A stretch of 64,000 nucleotides of DNA from Symbiodinium natans (GCA_905221605.1 CAJNDS010001691.1:689417-753416); one strand, 5' to 3'. Positions 28,960-60,629 are shown, counted from the stretch's first letter. A program made the numbers and translations. The notes: a model not told the origin generated them from the letters alone.

Positions 28960-31900
28960 GGGCCCAATCAGAGAGTGATCCATCTATGTTCTCGTCGGGC
29001 GTTGACTGACTTAGCGGGCAGACGGCCCGCAGCCCTCTCAACCCTAAACTTGGGATGTTCCGCCTTATACTAACAGCTAGGGATGTGAAGTACCCCCCCC
29101 CCTTATTAAAATCCCAATTTAGGAGCTGTTAAACTGTTAGTATAAAGGGGGAACATCCCAACCCCCGACCATTAATGATCTCCTCCGCTTCCGCGCCCTC
29201 GGCACCTGGGTAGCAGGAATGCTTCGCTGGGAGGCCCACGAAACCCTAAACCCTAAACCCTAAAGCCCTGAAGCCGACCCCCAAGGATCCTAGCTAGCGG
29301 GGGAAGCCCAAACCCAAAAAGGAGTGTAGGCGTGTGGGAAGCTTGAAAGCCACCCAACTCTGAACCCAACCCAAAAGAAGAGCTGCAGCTGAGCAGCCCT
29401 CTCCCTCAGCCTCGCGGAGGGCGCCGCGGTGGAAGGAAGCTTCGATCTGACCGCTGCTTTCATGCATGAGGATGGCGCTATTACTACTAGAAAGGATTTG
29501 GGGTTTAGGGTTTAGGGTTTAGGGTTTAGGGTTTAGGGTTTAGGGTTTAGGATTTAGGGTTTAGGGTTCAGAATTCAGGGGATGGCGCTATTACTACTCT
29601 TAGTTGCTGAGTTCATAAGCCCCCCCAAACAAGTGTACACTTTCAGTTCTAGAGGGGGTTATGGTATCCCCAAAAAGTGTAAAGTGTACTCGCTCAGCTA
29701 CTAAGTACTAGAAAGGGTTAGGGTTTAGGGTTTAGGGGGCTTTGGGCTTTGGGCTTAGGGCTTGGGGCTTAGGGTTTAGGGTTGAGGGATGATCCTCTAA
29801 AACCCCACCACCCGGTGACTTACGGCCACTTTTCGGGGTTCAGGGTTTTTATGGCGCTAAGGGAACTTTGTAGGCTTTGCAGGGTTTTTAGAGTAGGGAG
29901 TTTAGGGGGGCGTACCCTAGTTTGAAAGGGCCCCTGCAGTACCGGTATAAACCCTGAACCCTAAACCTCCAAAACCCCTAAACCCCTAAGCCCTAAACCC
30001 TAAACCCCTAAACCCCTAAGCCCTTAACCGTAAGCCCTAAACCCCTAAACCCCTAAACCAGCCTCAAGGACGCCCTTGTTCGGGCCAAGGCTTACCTCGG
30101 CAAGACCGGCAAGACGGGCCGGGGCAAGGGGCGGGGCTTCCGGAAACAGGGGGGGGGGGGGGGGGGCGGTCAGGGGTTCGGGTTTAGGGTTTAGGGTTGG
30201 TTTAGGGTGCAAAGGGTTTATAGGTGTTACACTTATGTAAGGGCTCGGTTGTAGGGTTTAAGGTTTCGGGTTCAAAGGGTGTACAGGATTACGGGGTTTA
30301 CATGGTCAGGAGGGCGCCTTTGGGGGGTTCGTATAGTAAGGAGTTTGCACAGACCTAAACCCTAGACCCTGAACCCTTTATATTGGGAGATGATCTTTCA
30401 GCATTTTGGGTTCAGGGTGCAGGGATTGTCACAACCTTGGCTGCTAGGCTGCTAGACCCCACACCCAACTCCCTAAACCCTGTAAACTTCGGAGATAAGA
30501 CTGGAAACCGAAACCTTAAAACAACTAAAGCCCTAAACAAAACCTGAGGGTTTAGGATTTGAGGCCAACCCTGAACCCTAAACCCCAAACCCTCTAAACC
30601 CAGATTTCCAAGCCCAAGGGGGTCAACCCTAAACCCTAAACCCTAAACCCTAAACCCTAAACCCTAAACCCTAAACCCTAAACCCTAAACCCTAAACTCA
30701 ACACTACGGAGGGCTCAGCAAAAAAAAAGTTCGGGGATCCTAACCTTGGCCAGGCATCTGCTAAGGTCCGCGAGCACGCATCCAGCTCGTGGATCGCCAG
30801 CTTTACGGAGCCCAGGTCTTGGCCTGGGGTGCAAAGAGGATTTAGGGTTTAGGGTTTAGGGTTTAGGGTTTAAGGTTTAGGGTTCCGTAGTAGGAGGTAT
30901 TGCCCATAGTGGCAGCCCAATCACTTCGTGAACGGGTTGGGGCCTTATTCTGGGCTTCTAGATGCTTCTAGTGCTGGTTCTTGGGGTTTGTGGGACTTTA
31001 GGGCTTTGGGTTCAGGGCTTTGTGCGTACCACGAGTGACCTATATACCTTTACCAAGGCACGATACCAATAATTCAGGTACATTTCCCTTTTTTCGCAGG
31101 GTATGTTGGATACTCTTTACAGGGCGCATGTCACATCAATGAATAGGAACTCGGGATTGGGTTTGAAATATGAGGGGGTTTACGATCTTCGGGGTACCTT
31201 CTTGGGGTCCCCTTTTATAAGGCGAATCCTACTAATTATTTGCGGGGTCTATATTAGGGGGTCTTATTAAAACCCCCAATTCGGGCTTAGGTTGCGTGAG
31301 GGGAGTTTGTGGTTGAGGTGGGTGGAGAGCTTTTCTAAGGTTTAGGGTTTAGGGTTTAGGGTTTAGGGTTTAGGGTTTAGGGTTTAGGGTTTAGGGCCTA
31401 GGGTTTAGGGTTTAGGGTTTAGGGTAGTCTATGCTTAGATCCTGCTGAGATGCCCATGTAGCTGTCCTCATCGCAGACTTGCCTGGCCAAGTTCAGTGTT
31501 CTTTGCGCGGCCAGGTTTGTAGCCAGCATCTTCATGCAGTCACCCAATCAGTGCTGAGACGACACGTTAAGGGGTATACCTAAGTAGCCCCCAAATATAT
31601 AACCCCTAAATAACTCCGAAGGTCCCTTGTAAGGGTCCCTCCTTTAGTCCCTTGAACACTGCAGCACATGGACGCAGACGTGGAGGGGGCACGGCTTCCA
31701 ACCGCGCAAAGCCCGAACTAAGCAGCCCCAAAACGCCTGAGCCTCTGAAAGTCACAAACGCCCCCTCAACCCTCAGCCCTCAACCCTCAATCCTCAACCC
31801 TAAACCCAGCCAGGGCTCAGTCTGCAGTAGTAGTCCGTGGGCTGCACCGTGAACAGGAACTCCTACACTGAGCTTGGAACCCCTAGCAAAAAGCACAGTA

Positions 31901-32226
31901 TTAGCTGTTTCTAAGGAACTATAGTACCCAAAAATCAAGAAAATCTGTTTAGGGTTTAGGGTTTTAGGGTTCAGGGCCCTAAGGCTCCTCAGAGTTCCAT
32001 TCCGGGTTGCTTGGGTCGCCATCCTCACCTGGGGAGAAAGACGAAGCTGATGTTCCAGCATCCAGGTTGAAGGTTGTGGGGTTTGGGGTTTAGGGCTTAG
32101 GGTTTAGGTGCTTAGAGATATGGAGGGTTTGGGATGCCCTGAACCTGCTGTTGCGGCGCAGGGCTGCATGGAGTGCATGCTTTGCACAGCTCAATAACTC
32201 CTGAACGAAACTACTATTTCTTTAAG

Positions 32227-32266
<40 letters not shown>

Positions 32267-32980
32267 CAAAAAAAGATTAAAAACAAAACAATCTTACTTT
32301 AAACGGGTATTACAGGGATTCTTATTTTAATCTTTTATTTTCTGGGGTTTCTTAAGCAAATCGTAAGAAAGCTGAGGCAACAAAGCTGTCGGATGCAGCC
32401 TCAGGCTAAGGATCAAGACATCAGGGATTAGGGGCGCTGCCGCGGTTGAAGCGGATGAAGTCTAGGGTTGCTAACCTTAACTTTCAATTGATATGTGAGG
32501 TCTTTTTGGGACAGATCTTGAGGATGGTTCATGTCGAAAAGAGCACAATGGGGACGCAGATTCCTCTACATCGTAGGTTGCATGCCAACAAGCGGCAAAA
32601 CACGGCTCTACATCGTAGCTTGCATGCCAACCAGCGGCAAAACACGGCCGTCTGGAAAGTTTGTGAGCCCAGAGTTACCTTGACATAGGAGTCCATCCAG
32701 GACATCATGTCCTGTTAAGCCAGGGGCCGGCTTCAACAAGGCTCAGGGCTTAGGTTTAGGGTTGGGGTGTTGTCCCTTATACAATCACTCCTTAATAGGG
32801 ATCTACACTGGGGGAGTACTAGAATCCCGGCTAAGGACTGCTAGTATAAGGGGTAGCTTCCCAAGTCTAGGGATTCGGGTACCCTTTTGGAAGCCCTTGA
32901 GGTTGTTCTGGTTTAGGGCCCAGGGTGAAGGACCTGAGCCCGGGCACTGCAAGAGCTGATCGACCTGCATCACTCAGCTC

Positions 32981-33028
<48 letters not shown>

Positions 33029-34300
33029 GATTATTATTACTATTATTATTATTATTATTATGTTGTACCCCTTGATGCGGCTTCCCTGCTGGCACGACTG
33101 ATCCGAGCTCTAACTCTAGGGTAGCCCTCATCCAAACCCCACCCTCAATTTATTGCCCTGAACACCCTGAAGAACTAAACAACTCCGAAACACTCCCAAA
33201 CACACCCGCGCACTCCTCATGTACTCAGACACACCCACGCACACGCCTTCTCTTTAAGGAAAACCCCATGTTGAATCAGCCTTTGGGTTTAGGGTTTAGG
33301 GTTTAGGGTTTAGGGTTTAGGGTTTAGGGTGTAGGGTTTAGGGTGTAGGGTGTAGGGTGTAGGGTTTAGGGTTTTAGGGTTTAGGGGCGTGTAGGGTTTG
33401 TAGGCATGTTGACTCCCATTCTAATGATCAGTCCTGGTTCTTCAAGCCCCAAGCTTTGAGAACTCGCACCTGCTCCAGAGGTTTAGGGTTTAGGGTTTAG
33501 GGTTTAGGGTTTAGGGTTTAGGGTTTAGGGTTTAGGGCTACCGAAAACCCACAGAAAAAAAAAAAAAAAAAACAAAAAAAAAAAAAAAACACTTTTAAAC
33601 TTAGTAAACAAAGACTCTTTGGACTGGGGGAGCGTAGGCGTCTTTTGGGGGCTCTGGTTTCTTGTTTTGAGGTCTAGGAGCTTGGGTCGTAGGAGGTTCG
33701 TTGGGTTGAGGGTTTAGGGCACACGGGTTTTGAGGGTTTCACAGGTTGCTTGAGGGCCACAATCCTAGCTCTACCCCGAGTAGGTTCCTTCCACGCCAAC
33801 GAACGGAGTCATGGGGACTATGGTAAACCCTAAACCCTAAACCCTATAAACCCTAAACCCTAAACCCCAAACCCCACGTATGCACTGCAGATGGGCAGGC
33901 TCCTCCTTGAAGAATTTAAAGGGTGAAAAGAGGGCAGAAAGTGGGGCTGGGGGGGGGGGGCTTCTGAGGACTTCAACGGCTAAAGAAGGGGAAGGAAACC
34001 TGTCTCAAACCCAACACCCTTCCTAAACCCTAAGTAAACCCTTAGCACAGTCTTACTCATGAAACCCTTTTGAAGCCCTCGAATCTGCCCTAGAAACCCT
34101 GCACTATCCCAAAAACCCAGGAAGATCCATGGTGAAACCTGTGCAACCCCTAGGACCTAGAGGAGATCCGGAAGAGACCAGAGGCCTTTAATCAACTCTT
34201 ACGAAAAGCCTTCTGAAACCTCTCGAAGACCCAAAGCCCTGAAACCCTAAAAGACCCCGAAGCCCCCGAAGCCCCCGAAGCCCCGAAGCCCTAAACCCTA
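28960..34300 (-). CDS. Minus-strand exon-like islands between telomere-like arrays, gene identity unknown
   Basis: Short islands read as protein on the minus strand: FVGLPAKHSCYPGAEGAEAE (29170-29240), NSAILMHESSGQIEASF (29400-29480), a LAPARLAGLAE exon end with a GTAAGC donor near 30095, LGSVKLAIHELDACSRTLAD (30735-30825), CMKMLATNLAAQRTLNLARQ (31446-31535), EFLFTVQPTDYYC (31823-31865), FNLDAGTSASSFSPG (31985-32060), DMMSWMDSYVK with acceptor CAG and donor GTAACT (32680-32712), PLEQVRVLKAWGLKNQ (33425-33480), TIVPMTPFVGVEGTYSG (33775-33825). They may be the 3' end of the phosphatase gene or another gene. Some islands also read on +; strand choice follows the neighbours. Not enough joins are fixed to give a product. 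Confidence 0.4.
29050..29161. repeat. Hairpin element, GGGATGTTCCCCCTTATACTA family (copy 1)
   Basis: Inverted termini TTGGGATGTTCC…CTTATACTAACAG and CTGTTAGTATAAAG…GGAACATCCCAA with a C-homopolymer centre. Other copies: 32762-32864, 43232-43357, 50670-50780, 58287-58400 and 59102-59188. Confidence 0.9.
29471..29598 (+). repeat. 18-bp direct repeat flanking a TTTAGGG array
   Basis: GATGGCGCTATTACTACT occurs at 29471-29488 and 29581-29598. Between them is about 92 bp, mostly TTTAGGG units (29499-29568). Confidence 0.9.
30625..30702 (-). repeat. (CCCTAAA)n telomere-like array
   Basis: About 11 perfect units. Confidence 0.97.
32229..32266. repeat. C homopolymer, about 37 bases
   Basis: One of many C or G runs longer than 12 in the exon-and-array region (others near 28911, 30150, 38301, 46311, 48087, 57517, 60644 and 61638). 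Confidence 0.97.
32565..32648 (+). repeat. 41/42-bp tandem duplication
   Basis: CTACATCGTAG.TTGCATGCCA…GCGGCAAAACACGG occurs twice in direct orientation with a few differences. Confidence 0.9.
32981..33059. repeat. (ATT)n microsatellite
   Basis: About 26 ATT units with few interruptions. Confidence 0.98.
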
Positions 34301-34359
34301 AACCCTAAACCCTAAACCCTAAACCCTAAACCCTAAACCCTAAACCCTAAACCCTAAAC
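34289..34359 (-). repeat. (CCCTAAA)n array beside a phosphatase exon donor
   Basis: About 10 units, eight bases from the donor of the exon at 34368-34466; on the sense strand it reads TTTAGGG. Confidence 0.97.
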
Positions 34360-34367
34360 TGCGAGAC

Positions 34368-52020
<17,653 letters not shown>

Positions 52021-52701
52021 TACCACATTGATGTGCCTCGTCCCATTTCACAACTATATTCTATGTATATACATATATGTATATATGCAGATAGATACCT
52101 TGGTATTTGGTATATTCCCTGCTATATCATGTAAGATATAAATAAATAAATATATATATATATATATTATGCTATACAATACATATGATAAAACACAGCA
52201 TCTATCACATGAAAAGAAGCTTAACTCGCATCATCCCTTCAAGCATATGGACCATAGACAGACCCCTTCAGGGTTCACTTGCCCCCAAAGGAAATGGTGA
52301 TACGGACAAGCGGCAGCAGCGGCCGGCGTAGGTCTGCTGCAAGTGACCATCTTTCCCGGGCTATCGGTCTCTTGCTTGTTGTGCTGATCTGAGAGCGGTG
52401 ACGCATGCTTGGTTGATCCCTGCGGCGCCTGTGAAGGGGTCGAAGTTTGGCTAGAGAGGGTGTTCAGGAAACTATATCAAAGTGGGAGAGCCCTTACTGG
52501 CATTCATGCATTCTTTCATGCATTCTCATGGTAGTTCTTCGGTTCAAGCTCAAAAGCTCGGCATGCACTGGAATCAGGGCAGAAGCCGTCAGCGCCAGTA
52601 GTGGCGAAGTGTGACAAGAAAACCAGCGCGATGCACAAGTGTGACAAAAGGAGAGATATTGTAGTCAAGCTCGCTGGCATTCAGTGTCATTCAAAGTACA
52701 C

Positions 52702-52703
<2 letters not shown>

Positions 52704-52756
<53 letters not shown>
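52704..52756. repeat. (CAGA)n microsatellite
   Basis: About 13 CAGA units followed by CACA repeats, just 3' of the last recognised PPR island. Confidence 0.98.
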
Positions 52757-52789
52757 CACAGGCACACACACACACACACACACGCCCTT

Positions 52790-53378
52790 GCGCAAAAACA
52801 CGAAGGCAAGGCCTGTGGATTTTGACCGCTTGGCGGCGAAGGTGCTAATCAGAAGCTGGCTCAGCAAAGCCAGCAACGCATGCCGCTCGGAGTGCCACAG
52901 CCGATCATGCTCAACCTCACTCGGTTTAGGGCTCTCAGGGTTTAGGGTTTAGGGTTCATAGGGCCTCATCGAACCAATTTACCAAGTGGTAGGTAAATTG
53001 ATGATCTCGCTGTGCCAGACTGACTTGTCATGCCTTGCCGTGGTGCCATGGCGCTGCCACCCTTCATGCCTTGCAAAGAGGCCTTTGCGCTGCCTTAAAC
53101 GACTATAAACCCCATCTTTCATCAAGGTGCATACACTTGTGTCAGCAGCTTCATGTCTTCGTAGCGCCTCAGGCCAGCAGCACGTAAAGTAAATTACAAT
53201 GAGCAGGCCGCAATATGAGAAGAAGGCCACATGCAACGCAGATCCACCTTCCCAGATGCACACACACACACAGACACACCCCAGACAGTTTAATCTTGAA
53301 ATAGAGGTGTATGTACATGTAGTGTGTGTGTGTATGTGCATGTATAAAAAAAATATATATATATATATATATGTATAT

Positions 53379-53470
<92 letters not shown>

Positions 53471-56400
53471 GTGCGTGTGAACAATCTCATGTCTCTCTCT
53501 CTCTCTCTCTGCAGCCCCGGCCTGCTTCCACCATGGCCAAACGCACGGCATCGAGCCTACAGGTAGGACCCCACAGCGTCTCACGGCGGGATGAATTTTG
53601 GTGGTGATACTTGCTGGACAGACACATAACTGTGATCCAAACAAGCCAAAGGAAGTACTTGTTGTGTGCAAGGGAACGCTGGACCCTAGACCCTAAACCC
53701 TAAACCTTAAACCCTAAACCCGTGATCCTGGCACTGCGGCTGCCTGGGCCTTCTCTGACCACATCGCAATCGACGCCGCCAGTTCCTGCCGAACGGCAGG
53801 CTGCAAGTAGTATAGGGATTTTCGAAAATAGGGGTGCCCTCTGTAGGGGGTTCCTAAAATAAGGATTATACTAGGGGGGTAGTAGGGTGCCCCCTTTTGG
53901 GGGGGGGGGGGGGGTCCTAAAATAAGGGTTATACGAGCTTGGGGTATTTAGTAAGCGTACCCTTATTTGGGGGAAATACCCAGAAATGCTGGGTTCGGGG
54001 CGATGCGGCAACGAACCGGCAACAGGACAAAAGGGCCTGGGCTCGGGGCTCGGAAGGAGAATTTTCACCGCGTGATCGCACCGGATGCCGGGCGCCTGGT
54101 AGCCAAGCCTGGACACTCGGAGCCAACTTTTAACTCCCGATGTGTTGCAATGATGGTGCCTGCGACTGAAGTTGGATCCAAGTATCCGGTCCCGACATCC
54201 CAGTGTGGGCTGACAGGGAAGCTTCTTCCAGCACCTAGACGACGCACTTCATCAGACTGTGACCGTGATTTGATGTGACTCGATCATTTGCAAGGATGCC
54301 CCAAGGCACATGGGATGTGAACAGCTCCCCCAGGCCGAACTGGGCGGCAAGAACGTCGTCCCGGCTCCCTGACCCCAGACAGCCTGCGGCCGCAGCACAG
54401 CACGAGCTGTAAGACTCAACTTTCAACACGAACCTTTGGGACCAAAATGAACACTAGAAGGGTTCATGGTCCGCCATACCTTATAAACTAGGGATGATCG
54501 TAGTCTAGGGTGCACGATCCCCATTTTAGGGATTCAACTGGCCCCCCCAAGGATGCTCTCTCTCATCCGGAACACCTTAACACACACCCGCGCTTCGAGC
54601 GCTTCATCGTACACAGCACGATGTTCCCTTGCTAGTCTGACACCAAGTCACCTATCTGCACCGTATTTTCTGAGGGTCCAGAATACTTTTCCTGCATGTT
54701 TTGGTCTTAAAAGGGGCCCCCTAAGCCCTAAACCCTAAACCCAATAACATACGATCTAGGCAGACATGGGCCCTGAGGGTTTGGGCTCAGAGGAACAGCT
54801 CTTACTTTCGCAACCTGAGGATTGCATTGGTGTTTGATTTGGGGGGTTTGGGGTTATAGGGTTTAGGGACTTAGGGTTAGAGTTGTACATCTAAGGGTCA
54901 TCTTGCATCAGCATTGCAAACTGGGGCACTCGAAATTCATGAATAAGTTGCCAACTTGCGTCAGAAGGTGCTGATTTGCTTGGCTTCCGGAAGTATAGTC
55001 TCGGTACAATGCGGACTTTTGTGCCGTGCTTGCGTGGACATTACGCCTCACGAAATATGGGGCCAGGGTAGACACGGAACTACCCCAAACACGCAACAGT
55101 CCCAGAGATCAGTAGTTAACGGTTTAATCATAGGCAGAGCAAATGAAGGTTTCCGAAATGAGGGGTACCTTATTGAGTCCTCAGGAATAGGGCAATCGTA
55201 CTGGGATCTAGCCTTAAACCCTAAACCCTAAACCCTATTTTCCTAAATCTAACCCAAAAATAAGAGGCAGGGTTCCAGGAAGAAGAGCCCCCTGCCTCGG
55301 AGCCGCCGCAGTACTGGCGCCACCCGCTTCCGGGCAAAGGCTGCGGCCTACGGAACCAGGATGGGCTATTAGGGTTTAGGGTTGAGGGTTTCGGGTTTAG
55401 GGTTGAGGGTTAGGCCTTATAACCCCCATAATCAATCCTCTGAAGGGCCTTTTTGTTGGGGTTATAGGGTAGAATAGCCCATCCTGGAACTGAGGAGGGC
55501 TCCTTAAGCTTTGAAGCGCATTTAAACGAGCAGGGTTTAGGGTTTAGGGTTGAGGGTTTAGGGTTTAGGGTTTAAACGGGCAGAATGGGGCTACACGCAG
55601 GGCAGCCCGAAGTGTGAAGCATCCCAACACGCAATGCCGAGCCCTCCTGAGAGACGCCTCGCCTGCGTTGACGAAAGGGCGTGGCCCAAGAGCTCGAGAA
55701 CCAAAGATTCCTGGATGTACCCTACACCCTAAAGCCTAAACCCTAATCCCTAAACCCTAAGCCCTGTTGTTGTGGGCCTCGCAGTTTGGGGTTGTAGTAA
55801 TGTGCTTGAGGGCATCCCTGCTCCAGGCCCTTATGCAATCCACAGGCAAGATCATGGGGGTTTCTGAAATTAGGGATACCTTATTCGGGTCCTTTTTTTT
55901 CGGAACCCTACTATTTGGGGGGGGGGGGGGGTTAATATTCAGGGTCCCTTATATGCTCGTAAACCCCCCATATGGATGTCCGACGTCCTGGTTGCCATCT
56001 GCGGCCTTCACTGACGTGAGCGCGCGGGTAAGAGGTGGCAGGAGCCACGTCTGCCCTCCACGCTCAAAGGCCTGGCCAGCCGAAGTGTGTGCACTTGAGA
56101 CCTTAATGCCCATTTGCGGTTGGGCCGGGTTGGAGGGAATTCGGGGGTTCTCAGCTTGTAACGAGTCGCGAGCAACATTGGCAGGCAAAAACTGCTTGAG
56201 CGTTCTAAGCACCTAGTTGGTGCATGCCAGATCTCTGAACCCTGAACCCTGAACCCTGAGCCCTAAACCCTAAACCCTAAACCCTAAACCCTAAACCTAC
56301 ATCCTAAATCCTAAGACAAAGCCTTGATGGAGGCGTCGAGGGTCAGGAGATCGGGCTGAACTCCGTCTCTTCCCTCGCAGGGAATCGGTGCGGCTTCTCA

Positions 56401-59400
56401 TGCAGCTTTACAGCTCAAGACCCTAAACGTTTCAAAACCAACCCCTATATAGGGTTTAGGGTTTAGGGTTTAGGGTTTAGGGTTTAGGGTTTAGGGTATT
56501 ATGAGCCTAAATACTCCTAACCCCTAAGCCCTTAACCCCACAATAAGCCTTTGCGACGAGCTTACAGCATGCAACGGTGCGCCCTGTCCTCGTCTAGCGT
56601 GGCGAAAAGTCGCAGCCTGAGGCTGCCACAACGTGTTGAGGGCGTAGGGATGTGTAGCTAGAGTATCCCATACCCAAAGGCTCCATGTACCCTTATAGTA
56701 GATACCTAGGCCTTAAGGTACCCTTATAGGAACCCCTTTAAGGCCTAGGTATCTACTATATGGGTACATGGAGCCTTAGGGATATAGGGCTGAGGGTTTC
56801 CGGTCTAGGGTGGCCCTGAAATGTTGGGCAATGTCGCTAAAGGTTACCCTGGGTAGGGCTTGTCTACCCCATCGTGTAGAGATCTAGCAAATGTGCTTCA
56901 TATTCCCGGCATTCCCGCGATTTGTTATGTAAACCGCTTGTTCATTGCCAGGGGCTGACATCTGATTGCTCCAAGTACCGTACAACGACAGTGACATTTA
57001 CTGCAACGGTAAACGAATGGCTCATTTAGCATGCCTTTACAAGCTTTACCATATTCCACCAACCTTTGGGGACCTAGGATTTAGGGTTTCGGGTTCAAGG
57101 TTTCTCGTCCATGGATCAGAGTAGTATGGAAAATCATGGCCCTAAACCCTAAACCCTAAACCCTAAACCCTAAACCCTAAACCCTAAACCCTAAACCCTA
57201 AACCCTGAACCCTAAACCCTCCTAAACCACTAAAAACCTGATCTCCTTGCGGAGAGGCAGCGCGTGCGTCCAGCTGTCCCCCCGCTGGCAGGCGCGTGCC
57301 AGGCCGTTGTAGGTGAATTGATTCGGCTGAGGCCCCGCTGTCTGCATGGCCTGGGCTTAGGGAAAGTTTAGGGATTTATAGGGTTTAGGGTTTAGGGCTT
57401 GGGGTTTGGGGTTTGGGGTTTAGGGCAAGTTTAGGGAGTTATAGGGTTTTGGCGGTTTTGGGCTTAGGGTTGTGAATTCAGGTTCAGCTTCCAGGCAAAA
57501 CTTCTCAAGTGAATACCCCCCCCCCCCCCCCCCCCCCCAACACCCCTTTATTCCCCAGACCCTACAACCCCCAAACCCCGAAATCCCCCAAAAAAAAAAC
57601 CAAAAAACCTACAACCATAAGCCCCGAAAGCCCGAAAAACACCAAAAAACCTACAACCTTTTTTGTTTTTACAATTTGTGTCCGTTGGTACTTTATAATA
57701 ATGATGTTCCCCCTCCGCCCGGTCGAGCTGTGGCACTTGCACGAGCGCCGCAGCTTGGCGCCAGGACCCGTTTTCGGCCCAGGCGCTGCACAGGGCGCTA
57801 AAGGCCTGGACAAGGGTTTAGGGTTTAGGGCTTAGGGCTTAGGGCTTAGGGCTTAGGGTTTAGGGTATAGGGTATAGGGTATAGGGTTTAGGGTTTAGGG
57901 TTTAGGGTTTAGGGTTTAGGGTTTAGGGTTTAGGGTTTAGGGTTTAGGCCACGCCACCGCTGCGGCCCGCATGATTGGTTGAAAGGCTTTAGGGGCTTTG
58001 GGGCCTAAGGTAGGGCTCTTTGTGTTTCGGCCTCAGTTGCCGCTTTCCTGCTGGAAGCCTTCTGATGGGTGCAGCTTCGTCTAGCTGACCTACATACATG
58101 CAGCTAACAGCCTCTCAATGCCCCTAAACCCTATACTAATGATCAACTGCATCATTTTGACACTGCCGCCTGCACGTTGGGCTCGACGTTTTGACAGCCT
58201 TGCCGTGCAACCCTCGTGCAAGCCCCGTTCCAAGCTGCTAAGCCTCCATGCTAGGGGTGCGAACTGGGCAGATGAAGACCGGTATATTGGGATGTTTTCC
58301 GCTTATACTAGCAGTCCTTATAAAAGGGATTATAATGGGGGGGGGGGGGGTACTAATCATCCCTATTCAGGACTGTTAGCATAACGGGGAAGCATGTCGA
58401 CCGGAGCCTTTCAAAAAAACCCAGAAACCGGTCTTCCTCCCTTACATGTCTGAAACCACTCCTGAAGCCTATTTGGTGGTTTAGGAAAATAAGAGACACC
58501 TAAATCGACCCCCAAACCCTAAACCCTAAACCCTAAACCCTAAACCCTAAACCCTAAACCCTAGGATCCTTATAACAAGGTCTGACTTGCCATCCTTCTG
58601 CTTCCCGGGGACCTACGAAACGGAAAGAACACAGCAGGTCCGCTGGGTTTTTGGGGGAATACAGGTGGGTTTAGGGTTTAGGGTTTAGGGTTTAGGGTTT
58701 AAGGTTTAGGGTTTAGGGTTTAGGGTCTTAAGCATTGCAGCCCCGTCGCCCACCACGCAGAGCAGCTGCTGTGCCATGCGCCAGCGCTGTGCCTGGCTCC
58801 ATGTACCATGTGAAGAAAATGGGGGTTTACGAAAATGGAGGACCCCTAAAATAGACCGCCCCAATAAGGTACCCCTAATTTCGCAAGATACCTGCAGCTT
58901 ACCCTTATAGGCGGTTGGCGCCTTAAACCCTCCGATTTTCATCCTTCACTATGATCCTCTTACACCCAATAAGGGAAAATGTAGCATATCCCAAAAGCCT
59001 ACCTAGGAGGCTTTCGGGGTTACACCGCTGGGAGGGCCCACGCCGCGAAGCCAACAAACTGGAAGCTGGGCATCCCGCCTGAACCCTTAAAAACCCTAAA
59101 ATTGGGATGCTCCCGCCGAATACTAACAGCCCTTAATGGGGATTTTCATAGGGGGTACTCTAGCCCCTATTCAGGGGGAACATCCCAAAACCCGAAAGCC
59201 CTGAACTTCTTGAACCCAAACTGTCCTGAAGTCCCAAAAGCACAAGTTGGGATACTCAACCCTAGACCCTAAACCCAAACCCTAAACCCCAGGTTGTGAG
59301 CTCAAGTGTGTCCCCTCTTGGCGCTCCGTCTTCTGAGCATCCTGGGCCCTGCCTTTTCGGCCGCTGAACTGGCGGCAGTGTAGGTGAAAACGTTCGCCTC

Positions 59401-60629
59401 CGCTGAGCGGTTTCGGGCTCTAGGGTTCACCTGCCAGCACGCAAACTAGGTGTTAGGGTTTCGGGTTTAGGGTTTCGGGTTTCGGGCTTGAGTTGGGCTT
59501 GGGGTTTAGGGTTTGGACTGCTGGGGGGGGGGGGGGGGGGGCATGGTAGCAAATGCTGTCTGCCTGGACCGACTCGCGCCCAGCACCGTGCAGGAACGTC
59601 AGAGCCTGCAGACAACTCTGGACTCTCACAGATTCCCACACACACACATATACGCTCACATTAAGTTATGGATATAAAGAATGTACATTATACATTCTAA
59701 TCTAAAAGACAAGGATATCTATATAAACACACGTACAGAAAACAATCAATAAATCAATCAATAAATAAATAAGTATAAATATAAATATATATATATATAT
59801 GTATAGATAGATAATATAATGTACAAGCTACCGAAACCTCTGTCAATCCTCAGAAGGCTCAGAACAGTGCACTTTTTCGCAACCTCAAGATCAGACTCCG
59901 GCTACCTCCTGCCAGCGATAGCCGCGACCCCAAGCACTGACTGCCGTGCTGCGCGTGATCACGTTCTGGCACAGGCCCTGGCGCGGCAGGGCATCTTCTT
60001 CATGTCATGCCAAAAGGATCGCAAAAATCTCACAAAACGCACACGGTGCTCCCCTGGCTCAATGGAGCATGTACAGCATCTTCTGCCAGGATCCTTTGTC
60101 GAGCGCCCTCTTCATAAATCCATAATCCCTCTGAAGAGTCTGGCCTTCCGCGTATACATGTTGGGTTCTACAAGGCAACCAATGTAGGAGGCCCTTGAAA
60201 AATCCCCCTAAAGGCCAATAAACGAAAATCGAACATATCCCAAGGGTTTGCCTTCATAGGGTTCCCCCCCCCCCAAAACAGCGCACTCCACAAGAATCTG
60301 AGACTGAAAGTGGTAGGGAACACGTGGGGGCAAGGACACATCCAAATCCCCACATCCTTCGTTAGATTTAAATTAGGGCTTAGGGTTTACGTAGTTGCTG
60401 AGATCAAAAGCCCCCCAAAAAAGGGTTGTATCCCAAAAAGTGTAAAGTTGTACTCGTTCAGCTACTAAGTTTAGGGTTCAGGAGAGTTCCTGGATCTACA
60501 AACTCTGCACGCCCCTTCCCTCAACCTAAGCCCCTTTTGACCAACCCCAGACCTAAAGCCCCCTCAACCGCAAACCTGCACCCTGAGCCCGAAGTTTGAC
60601 GAGATTCTTCGGGGGTATATTCGTTTTTT

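Noticed and set aside
53169-53607. Long frames across 53.2-53.6 kb
   Set aside because: They are produced by the (CA)n tract; composition is pure His/Thr or Cys/Val repeat.
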